A stretch of DNA of 14,427 nucleotides from positions 1-14,427 of the forward strand of contig DAHWFG010000140.1 in assembly GCA_027325115.1 (NCBI GenBank), read 5' to 3'. The notes beneath the pieces are model-generated. The model made no database searches, was not told the origin of the DNA, and saw only the letters and a program-made list of their open reading frames with translations. Position 1 is the stretch's first letter, and every line of letters starts with the position of its first letter. The translations under genes and the position numbers were made by a program. Source of the DNA: JAKBCQ01 sp021807585 (GTDB lineage: Bacteria; Planctomycetota; Planctomycetia; Isosphaerales; Isosphaeraceae). This document shows positions 1-6,701 of the stretch, in pieces.

Positions 1-53
1 GCCGCGCGATGCTCGACCTCAACACCGCGGTCGGAGTGCGAGTTCTACCTTAA
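1..53 (+). CDS. possible 3' end of an upstream gene (partial)
   Basis: One frame is open from the window edge to a TAA at 51-53 and encodes RAMLDLNTAVGVRVLP. The fragment has no Met-independent support beyond being open and hydrophobic/helical in character. A TolC-like C-terminal helix came to mind, but 16 residues cannot establish that. It would be co-oriented with the tandem genes that follow, separated from them by 78 bases that contain an AT-rich stretch (about 49-80). It could equally be non-coding sequence. Confidence 0.25.
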   Translation, partial: RAMLDLNTAVGVRVLP

Positions 54-131
54 TAATGCTTCTATGTTGATGTTTTATTCGTCGGCGAATCACATACCGA
101 AACCACTCATTCGGAAACGGGATCGAAAGCG

Positions 132-932
132 ATGAGCAAACACATATTCCAGAGAAATCACGATAAATCGCGCCTTCGCCCCGTCGTCGAAGGGCTCGAA
201 TTTCGTGAATTGCTTTCGATCGCCGCCGCGAGTTCGCTCCACGACACGCGGGCCGCCATGATCGCTCATCCTTCGATCGATCACGGATCGGAGCGATCAG
301 CCGTGCGCAAACCCGCGTTCATCTCGCCGTTCGGACCGCACAACCTGACGCCGTTCCCTCAGGCGATCGCGTATTCGCTCGCAACGGCTTACCCTCCAGG
401 AAATCCGCAACCCACTCCACACGAGGTTGTTCGCCAAACGCTCGTCTCCAAATTCACCGGAACCTATATCGTCGGTCCTCCACGATTCACCAACCAGGCT
501 TATCAAGTCGTGATCAAAGGTCAAGGAATGTCGAATCAATCATTTCATGAATATCTTCAGATGAGCTTCTTTTTTCCAAAGAATCCCGCGACCGATCCGA
601 TCCTGGGAATCGCCGATCTGATTCCCAAGAACGTCGACATCACGGGTTCGTTCAACATCTTGGATCTTTCGGGCGATCCCAACCAGCCGACGCGGTTCCA
701 CGGCTTGCCGACGCATTTCACATGGACCGCGGATTCGAATAGCGGCGGCGTTTATCTGTTTTCCAATCAGCCGGGAGTCGGCGCGGGCGCGGGCGTGCTC
801 GATATTCATTTCATGCCCGGCGGATCTCTTCGGAAACGCGCGACAGGCGGGGGTAAGGTTGCCGTCGTCGTTCAGGGAGTCATCAACACAAGCGGAGTCG
901 TTAGCGATATCCAAGTTCCTTCATCTCATTAA
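132..932 (+). CDS. LEPR-XLL-type exported protein, tandem paralogue 1 (unknown function)
   Basis: The product is 266 residues and I do not recognise its function. The N-terminus is basic (K, R and H in residues 1-17) and carries VEGLEFRELLS at 19-29, a variant of the planctomycete LEPR-XLL motif thought to mark envelope or secreted proteins. The body (about 90-266) is Gly/Pro-rich and probably mostly beta. It shares with the two downstream genes the blocks HEVVRQ, YIVGPPRF, SNQSF, FFPKN, FHGLPTHFTW and PGGSLRKRATGGG, and a C-terminal His after a short Pro/Ser tail. It is the most divergent copy: it lacks the NRTP...AAFSNAAAQSA segment present after the motif in the other two. The ATG at 132 has a weak GGGA nine bases upstream and places the motif at the usual distance from the N-terminus. 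The following paralogue starts 138 bases after the stop. Confidence 0.85.
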   Translation: MSKHIFQRNHDKSRLRPVVEGLEFRELLSIAAASSLHDTRAAMIAHPSIDHGSERSAVRKPAFISPFGPHNLTPFPQAIAYSLATAYPPGNPQPTPHEVVRQTLVSKFTGTYIVGPPRFTNQAYQVVIKGQGMSNQSFHEYLQMSFFFPKNPATDPILGIADLIPKNVDITGSFNILDLSGDPNQPTRFHGLPTHFTWTADSNSGGVYLFSNQPGVGAGAGVLDIHFMPGGSLRKRATGGGKVAVVVQGVINTSGVVSDIQVPSSH

Positions 933-1070
933 ATGGGAGGATCAAGAGCAATCGTCGCCGACGATCCGAAGGAGGCGATCGGGGATTGGAAGACACGATC
1001 GATCCTCTTTATCCAGAACCGAATCGATCCGTCGTTCAGACGATATCTCGATGTAATAGGATCAGATTTG

Positions 1071-1883
1071 ATGATGTATTCACTCGATCCAAAAAAAAGA
1101 CGTCGGGTGCGGAAACGACCCCAAGTGGAAGGGCTCGAATCGCGAGAACTTCTTTCATACGGTGCGCTTTTGGCCGCTGTCAATCGTACCCCGGCGATCA
1201 CTCAAGCAGCGTTTTCTAACGCCGCGGCTCAATCCGCTTACATGTCGAATATTCATCAAAATGTATCATCTGTTCAGGTTGGTCCCAATGGAATCACGCC
1301 GTTTGCAACCGCGATCCAATACGCTCTCCACAAGCTTTATCCTCCGGGTGATCCTCAGCCCCTACCGCACGAAGTTGTTCGTCAATCGCTCGTCGTCAAA
1401 ATAACCGGTGAATATATCGTAGGTCCTCCCCGCTTCTCGGATCAATCCTTTCAGATAGCGATCAAGGCCCAAGGGACGTCGAATCAATCTTTTAAACAAT
1501 GGGCGCTGATGTCGGTGTTTTTCCCCAAGAATACCGCGCAAGGAACGATCACGGGGCTCATGGCGCTGCACCCAAAGAATGAAGACATCACCGGGTCGGT
1601 ACTCGAGCTCGATCTCACCGGAGACCCGAATCACCTCTTTCACGGACTGCCGACGCATTTCACCTGGATCGCCGATTCCGCGAGCTCGGGGGCTTATTTT
1701 AACAATTCGGGACCGATCAGCGTGGGGAATGGAATGGGGGCGGGAACGATCGACGTCCATTACATCCCGGGAGGATCGCTCCGAAATCGAGCGACCGGAG
1801 GTGGACGGGTCGCGATCGTCATCCAGGGGCTCGTCGCGTCGGCGGGCGTGAACGGATCAATTCAAGTACCAACAACACACTAA
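1071..1883 (+). CDS. LEPR-XLL-type exported protein, tandem paralogue 2 (unknown function)
   Basis: The product is 270 residues from the first of two adjacent ATGs (1071, 1074). AGGA lies at 1058-1061, nine bases before the first. The frame is open back to an ATG at 933, directly after the stop of paralogue 1. That extension is rejected because it has no counterpart in the sister genes and would push the LEPR-XLL-like motif (VEGLESRELLS, about residues 19-29) to residue 65 or later. The N-terminus is strongly basic (KKRRRVRKR), followed by the motif, an Ala/Asn-rich stretch, and the conserved body with GEYIVGPPRF, SNQSF, PKNEDIT, FHGLPTHFTW and RATGGGRVAIV. It aligns without gaps to paralogue 3 over 248 residues; I count about 180 identities (73%) by eye. 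No enzymatic motif is visible. Only five bases separate it from paralogue 3, so the two are probably co-transcribed. Confidence 0.85.
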   Translation: MMYSLDPKKRRRVRKRPQVEGLESRELLSYGALLAAVNRTPAITQAAFSNAAAQSAYMSNIHQNVSSVQVGPNGITPFATAIQYALHKLYPPGDPQPLPHEVVRQSLVVKITGEYIVGPPRFSDQSFQIAIKAQGTSNQSFKQWALMSVFFPKNTAQGTITGLMALHPKNEDITGSVLELDLTGDPNHLFHGLPTHFTWIADSASSGAYFNNSGPISVGNGMGAGTIDVHYIPGGSLRNRATGGGRVAIVIQGLVASAGVNGSIQVPTTH

Positions 1884-1888
1884 AATTT

Positions 1889-2707
1889 ATGATTACATAC
1901 AAATATAATTACAGAAGCAGAGAAAAGTCGAGGCGTTTTCGCCCCGCGGTCGAGTCGTTCGAATCGCGCGAGTTAATGTCGTACGCCGCGCTTTTCTCGG
2001 CGATCAACCGCACGCCCGAACTTACTCAGGCGGCGTTTTCGAACGCGGCTGCTCAATCCGCAATCACTTCTCAAGTTCATCAAAATGTCACATCAATGCA
2101 AGTCGGCCCGCACGGGATCACTCCGTTCGCAACAGCAATCCAATACGCGCTCAACACTCTTTATCCATCTGGAACTCCCCAGCCGACTCCGCACGAGGTC
2201 GTTCGCCAAACGTTCGTCGTGAAATTAACGGGAGAATATATCGTCGGCCCGCCCCGATTTAACGATCAATCGTTCCAGATTTCTTTTAAATCACAAGGGA
2301 TGTCAAATCAATCTTTTCATATTTGGTCGTTGATGTCGACCTTTTTCCCCAAGGATCTATCACAGGGAACGATTACGGGATTGATGACGATCCATCCCAA
2401 AAACGAAGACGTAACGAACTCGCTCTCCGAAATCGACCTCGTCGGCGATCCCAATTACCTCTTCCACGGCTTGCCCACGCATTTCACCTGGACGTCCGAT
2501 ACGGCTAGTTCGGGAGTTTACTTCCCCAACAACGGACCGCCGACCGTCGGAAATGGAACGGGGGCGGGAACAATGGACATCCACTACACGCCGGGAGGGG
2601 CACTCCGCCAACGTGCGACCGGCGGAGGAAGAGTCGCGATCGTCTTGCAGGGATTGATCAACACGAGCGGCGTTACCGGATCGCTCGGATCGCCGGCTTC
2701 TCATTAA
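1889..2707 (+). CDS. LEPR-XLL-type exported protein, tandem paralogue 3 (unknown function)
   Basis: The product is 272 residues and function is not recognised. The N-terminus is basic and Tyr-rich and encoded by AT-rich codons. It is followed by FESRELMS (24-31), a degenerate LEPR-XLL motif in which the usual LE is FE and LL is LM. The body repeats the family blocks: HEVVRQ (102-107), GEYIVGPPRF (115-124), SNQSF (139-143), PKNEDVT (170-176), FHGLPTHFTW (192-201), GAGTMDIHY (225-233) and RATGGGRVAIV (242-252). It ends in SPASH, like the other copies (PSSH, PTTH). The ATG at 1889 is the only Met before the motif. It lies five bases after the preceding stop and has no visible Shine-Dalgarno, which suggests translational coupling or a weak start. 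It is about 73% identical to paralogue 2 and more distant from paralogue 1. Confidence 0.85.
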   Translation: MITYKYNYRSREKSRRFRPAVESFESRELMSYAALFSAINRTPELTQAAFSNAAAQSAITSQVHQNVTSMQVGPHGITPFATAIQYALNTLYPSGTPQPTPHEVVRQTFVVKLTGEYIVGPPRFNDQSFQISFKSQGMSNQSFHIWSLMSTFFPKDLSQGTITGLMTIHPKNEDVTNSLSEIDLVGDPNYLFHGLPTHFTWTSDTASSGVYFPNNGPPTVGNGTGAGTMDIHYTPGGALRQRATGGGRVAIVLQGLINTSGVTGSLGSPASH

Positions 2708-2864
2708 AAACGCATTGTGTCTCTAATTGATCGATTCGATCTCTCAATCGCAGCAACCCCCGAATCGCGTCCTAAACTGGATCGTCACGAATCGAGCGCC
2801 GCGGTGATCGACGCTCGATCATTGATCGATTTCAACGCAATCCTTCGCGACGCGAGAATCCATC

Positions 2865-4793
2865 ATGAGTTTCGCTTTACCCGTCGCCGCGGCGACCGAT
2901 CGCACAAACGCCTCGTCACGGCTCGAAACCAACGCCTGGACGGCTTACGACACGATCGCCGCGATCATTTGGTTCATCATCGCGCCGCTGCTCCGAATGC
3001 CGATCCTCGCCAAAATCGAGGGCCTGCTCGATCACGATCAGGCCGTCGTGGGATTGATGGCGCTCGATATCTCTCAGGCAAAACGACTGCCGATCTTCTT
3101 CGACGGTCAACGCTACATGGGAGCGCTCGAGGCCTACACCGCGGCGATCTTCGTCAAATTCCTCGGCCATTCGCCGTGGACGGTCGCGCTCGCTCCAACC
3201 TTCTATTTCGCGCTCTTCGTCGCGGCTCAATACGCCCTGTGGCGGCTCGCGCGCGATCGGACGACGGGCCACATCGCCGCGCTCGTCGCGACGATCGGGT
3301 CGCCGATGCTCGCGGTTTGGAGCGTCGCTTCACGAGGCGGCTATACGGTTATTCTCGCGTGGGGAACGCTCGTTTTGATCGCGTACCGAGCCGTCATGCT
3401 TCCTCGCGAACGGCCGTTATCGCCCGCACGTCGCTTCGGATGGGGCGTTCTGCTGAGCGTCGGCTATTATCTCAATCCGATCGCCCTGATCGTTTACGTG
3501 ACGCTCGCGATCGACTGGACGTTTCGCCGCCACGGCACGGAACTGAGATTAAGCAGGCCAAGGTCGCTCGGTTGGACGAGCGGTCCGTTCGCCCCCGTCG
3601 GCTGGGTCGCGCTCGCCGCCGCTTCGATCGCGATCCTCTCGTTCCTTTGCCACGTCGAACAAGATCGCGTCGGCCACACCATCCAATATGTTTTTTTCAA
3701 TAATATCATTAAAAATTCACTTGCCAAGCCGTTCGCCGCCGCGGGGATCGCTTTATTGATGGGAGCGGCGGCGTGGCATACGGGGTTCGGCGCGAGGGCG
3801 TATCGGTTGATCATAAAAGACTCTGTGTTTTGCCTGGGTTTGATCGTCGGATTCGCGCCGATCGCGATCGACTCGGCGCGGGCGGCTCTGGGTTACGCGC
3901 GGCTCGAGCGGTCGGTTCCGATCTGGATTCGATCCCCCGCGGATTTATCGGTAACGATCCACGACGGCCTCCGTGCGACGGGGGGATTGATCGGCGCCGA
4001 CGCGAGCCGCGGAATCTATTCGCTCGTCGGCTACGAGAACGAATTCGAGGCGAGATTGGGGACTTCGATCCTCTGGGTTCTCGGTTTCATCAGCCCGATC
4101 GTCGTGATCGCCGCGTTCGTTTTAATCGCATTCGCCGCGGTCGGCGATCGATCGGAAATTCGTACGCTGTTGGGATTGAAGGGCGACTCCGCCGAAACGC
4201 CGACCGCTCTCGCGCTCGTCGGCGTCATGACGGCGATCCTGATGTTTTTGTTTCAAGCCGTAAGCGCCAACGGCACGTCCATGCGGTATCTTATTCCGAT
4301 ATGGATATTCTTTCCGGGGTTGATCGCTCGCGGAGTTCGGAGCGCTCCGGGGCGAGTGGGGCCGTTTTATCTCGCGGTGATTCTGGGTGCGTGGGGGTTC
4401 GCGCAGCTCACGATCGAACGGGGTATCGTGCGCGAATCGCCGATCCGTCCGTTGATCGCCGAACTCGATCGGATGGGGGTTCGCGGAATCGTCGCGTCGC
4501 ATCATGTCGCGCTTCTCACTCCCGACTTGACCGCGGGACGAATCGGCGGGTATGAATATCATCCTGGATGGCCTCGGCTTCGCGATCGCTATCGAGCGCG
4601 GTTCGTCGCGGGAAGGCCGGTCTATTGCGTGATCGATCATGCGCACTCGTGGTATCCGGGCGACGGCTTCGAGGCTCATCTGCATCGCTTGCGAACCGAA
4701 CAACCCGATCGCGTCCGGAGCGTTCGCAAGATCGGCGCACTCGAACTGTGGGAGGTCGACCGGCCGTTTGAAGCCGTCGTCGCGGTCGATTGA
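2865..4793 (+). CDS. multi-pass GT-C-type glycosyltransferase-like membrane protein
   Basis: The product is 642 residues with about ten hydrophobic segments, the first at about 29-49 and the last near 501-516, then a soluble C-terminal domain (about 525-635). After the first segment comes LLDHDQAVVGLMALDIS (54-70), and GQRYMGALEAY follows at 81-91. GT-C enzymes (GT39/PMT/ArnT-like) carry a catalytic Asp in this first non-cytoplasmic loop, so D56 or D58 is the candidate. The family uses lipid-phosphate-linked sugars to modify lipids, polysaccharides or proteins; donor and acceptor cannot be read here. The start at 2865 has no strong Shine-Dalgarno but gives a short polar leader before the first membrane segment. 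An Arg-rich frame overlapping it from 2717 is a shadow. The gene lies 157 bases after the three tandem exported paralogues and upstream of an exported peptidase, so a role in modifying surface molecules is plausible but unproven. Confidence 0.8.
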   Translation: MSFALPVAAATDRTNASSRLETNAWTAYDTIAAIIWFIIAPLLRMPILAKIEGLLDHDQAVVGLMALDISQAKRLPIFFDGQRYMGALEAYTAAIFVKFLGHSPWTVALAPTFYFALFVAAQYALWRLARDRTTGHIAALVATIGSPMLAVWSVASRGGYTVILAWGTLVLIAYRAVMLPRERPLSPARRFGWGVLLSVGYYLNPIALIVYVTLAIDWTFRRHGTELRLSRPRSLGWTSGPFAPVGWVALAAASIAILSFLCHVEQDRVGHTIQYVFFNNIIKNSLAKPFAAAGIALLMGAAAWHTGFGARAYRLIIKDSVFCLGLIVGFAPIAIDSARAALGYARLERSVPIWIRSPADLSVTIHDGLRATGGLIGADASRGIYSLVGYENEFEARLGTSILWVLGFISPIVVIAAFVLIAFAAVGDRSEIRTLLGLKGDSAETPTALALVGVMTAILMFLFQAVSANGTSMRYLIPIWIFFPGLIARGVRSAPGRVGPFYLAVILGAWGFAQLTIERGIVRESPIRPLIAELDRMGVRGIVASHHVALLTPDLTAGRIGGYEYHPGWPRLRDRYRARFVAGRPVYCVIDHAHSWYPGDGFEAHLHRLRTEQPDRVRSVRKIGALELWEVDRPFEAVVAVD

Positions 4794-4922
4794 ACCGAAT
4801 AATCCGAAATCGACGCGAACCAATCTCTCGCTTTGATCCGAATCGCCTTGCTCGCTCAGGGATGTGATTCATAATTGGCTCGACGCCTCGCCGGCCCTCA
4901 ATCATCAACCGGTCCGACATCG

Positions 4923-6374
4923 ATGCATAATCACCTTAAAGCAACATGTTACGCGTGGATTTCAAGAATATGTACGCGGCTTGCGCGTCGCGGCGGATTC
5001 GGCATGAAAAAGCCGATCGCGTTCGGGTTCGCTCCCGAATTCGACGCGCTCGATCGGATCGAACTATTGTCGACGATCGCGCTTCCGATCGCGCCGCGGT
5101 CGGCCGGCGTCGATTCGCACGTATCGGCTTTGATTCGTCGCGATGCGATCGTTCAGGCCTTCGAGCGCGGCTTCGCGGGCGTCGCTCATGTGAATCCGTC
5201 GGGAGCGAAATCGACGCGTATCGATCGAATCGCCACGATCGCGTCTGCTCCGTTCGGCGGGTTCACGCCCCAGGTGATTCTCGATCGTTACGGGTTCAAT
5301 CAGATCGCTCTTCCGACAAGCACGGGAGGGAGCGTCGCGGGAACGGGAGCGGGAGAGACGATCGCGATCGTCGACGGAGGCGCCGATCCCAACATCGGCA
5401 TCGAACTACAAATATTTGATCAAGCGTTTGGGTTGCCCGCGCCTCCAAGTTTGACGATCCTCAATCAGAGCGGCGGTTCGACGCCGCCGCGCACTGCGGG
5501 TTCGACGGCTCGGCTCGAAATCGCGGTCGACGTCGAGACGGCGCACGCCGCGGCGCCGGGGGCGAACATCGTTCTCGTTGAAACGAATTCGCTGCAAACG
5601 GCGTCGTTGCTCGCGGGGGTGAACGTCGCCCGGGCCGTGCCGGGAGTCGTCGCGGTTTCCATGAGCTGGGGGGGTGGCGAATTCGCGGGTCAAACCGCGT
5701 ACGACGGTGAATTTCAAACCCCCGCCGGGCATTCCGGAATCACGTTTTTGGCGTCTTCAGGGGACGGCGGAGGTCGTGGAGGGGCGAGCTGGCCCGCGTC
5801 GTCGCCGAACGTCGTCGGGGTGGGAGCGACGTCGCTCGTCGGCACGGCGAGCGGCGTTTACGAAACCGCCTGGAACGGCTCGGGGGGAGGCGTCAGTCGG
5901 TTCGAACCGCGCCCTTCATTCCAGCAAAACTTCGTCACGCCGGCAAATTTTTATCAATTTAGGCGCGGTCCCGGTTCGAGTCAAACGGCGTTAAGCGCGC
6001 TCATCCGTTACGATCAGGCGATCGGTCGACGAGCGACCCCTGACGTATCAATATACGGCGATCCATCTCCCGGAATCGACATTTTCTCGATCGCCGACGG
6101 CGGCTGGACGCGCGCGGGCGGGACGAGCCTCGGTCCTCCCCAGTGGGCGGGGCTAATCGCGATCGCCGATCAGGGGCGTGCGCTCATCGGCAAGGGTTCG
6201 CTCGACGGCGCCACCCAAACGCTTCCCGATCTTTACGCGTTCTCCGGGGATTTCTCTCCGGTCCTCTATGGCTCGAACGGAACGTATTTCTCGGGCTCGG
6301 GTTATAATCTCGTCACCGGGCTGGGAACGCCGATCGCACCCCGGCTCGTCGCCGATTTGGTCGCGGCGAAATGA
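4923..6374 (+). CDS. S53 family (sedolisin-type) serine-carboxyl peptidase with LEPR-XLL-like N-terminus
   Basis: The product is 483 residues from the ATG at 4923. The frame also offers a TTG at 4875 and an ATG at 5004 (456 residues); none has a clear Shine-Dalgarno. I prefer 4923 for its AT-rich early codons, but 5004 is a real alternative. LDRIELLS (43-50) is a degenerate LEPR-XLL export-type motif. The S53 catalytic set is visible: E199 and D203 in LEIAVDVE, D281 in ASSGDGG, and the nucleophile S402 in GGTSLGPPQWAG. These enzymes cleave proteins, usually at acidic pH, outside the cytoplasm. The catalytic domain seems to begin near GFTPQVILDRYGF (about 112), leaving only some 60 residues after the motif, far shorter than the usual sedolisin prodomain. 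Near the C-terminus, GYNLVTGLGTP matches the calcium-site region, but the usual Asp ligands appear replaced. Confidence 0.85.
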   Translation: MHNHLKATCYAWISRICTRLARRGGFGMKKPIAFGFAPEFDALDRIELLSTIALPIAPRSAGVDSHVSALIRRDAIVQAFERGFAGVAHVNPSGAKSTRIDRIATIASAPFGGFTPQVILDRYGFNQIALPTSTGGSVAGTGAGETIAIVDGGADPNIGIELQIFDQAFGLPAPPSLTILNQSGGSTPPRTAGSTARLEIAVDVETAHAAAPGANIVLVETNSLQTASLLAGVNVARAVPGVVAVSMSWGGGEFAGQTAYDGEFQTPAGHSGITFLASSGDGGGRGGASWPASSPNVVGVGATSLVGTASGVYETAWNGSGGGVSRFEPRPSFQQNFVTPANFYQFRRGPGSSQTALSALIRYDQAIGRRATPDVSIYGDPSPGIDIFSIADGGWTRAGGTSLGPPQWAGLIAIADQGRALIGKGSLDGATQTLPDLYAFSGDFSPVLYGSNGTYFSGSGYNLVTGLGTPIAPRLVADLVAAK

Positions 6375-6701
6375 CGCGGGATGTACCCGGTTCAGCGTCA
6401 ATCGAATCGGCGGCCGCGCGTGCTCTCGGGTAAGACCCTCGATGATCGTGGATTTGGGTGGATCGCGCCGGTCCGCTTGACCTATCATTCATAATGAATT
6501 GTCGGAAGCCTTGGGGTCGATCCGATGAATCGAATAGCTTTGGTGAAACCGCGCCGATCGGCCCGAAAGTAAGCGTTCGTCCGCGGTCGCCGGTCGAGTC
6601 GGATTCCGACCGCCGCGGGTCACGATTCGAAAACGAATTCCACGACGCGCCTCGGTTTATCGAGTCGGGTGCGATAGCGGTTTAGAACGTCGGGAGATCA
6701 C
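6375..6701. other. 327-bp intergenic region, no convincing gene
   Basis: No gene is supported here. A 75-codon frame from a GTG at 6458 has no recognisable features and unremarkable composition. The only local structure I see is the AT-rich palindrome ATTCATAATGAAT (6487-6499, six-base arms around one base) in otherwise GC-rich DNA, preceded by TTGACC at 6478-6483. The two are too close together to be a standard -35/-10 pair. A promoter for the gene at 6702 probably lies in this region but I cannot place it. Confidence 0.5.

Noticed and set aside
933..1070. In-frame 46-residue N-terminal extension of paralogue 2, starting right at the stop of paralogue 1 (TAAATG).
   Set aside because: Not present in the sister proteins, and would bury the LEPR-XLL motif; the ATG at 1071 with AGGA upstream fits better.
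2717..3703. A 328-codon Arg-rich plus-strand frame upstream of and overlapping the GT-C gene.
   Set aside because: The overlapping frame has transmembrane segments and GT-C motifs; this one is a low-complexity Arg/Asp shadow.
4122..4920. Minus-strand frames of 233 and 134 codons over the end of the GT-C gene.
   Set aside because: Arg-rich antisense shadows with no motif or ribosome binding site.
6481..6500. Shared AT-rich palindromic element: CCTATCATT followed by palindrome at 6481-6500 and again at 11949-11961.
   Set aside because: Only two short copies, at different distances and orientations to their genes; the second is explained as well by a promoter -10 region.
6458..6685. 75-codon plus-strand frame in the intergenic region before the FGE-sulfatase gene.
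   Set aside because: GTG start without a ribosome binding site, no recognisable composition or motif.
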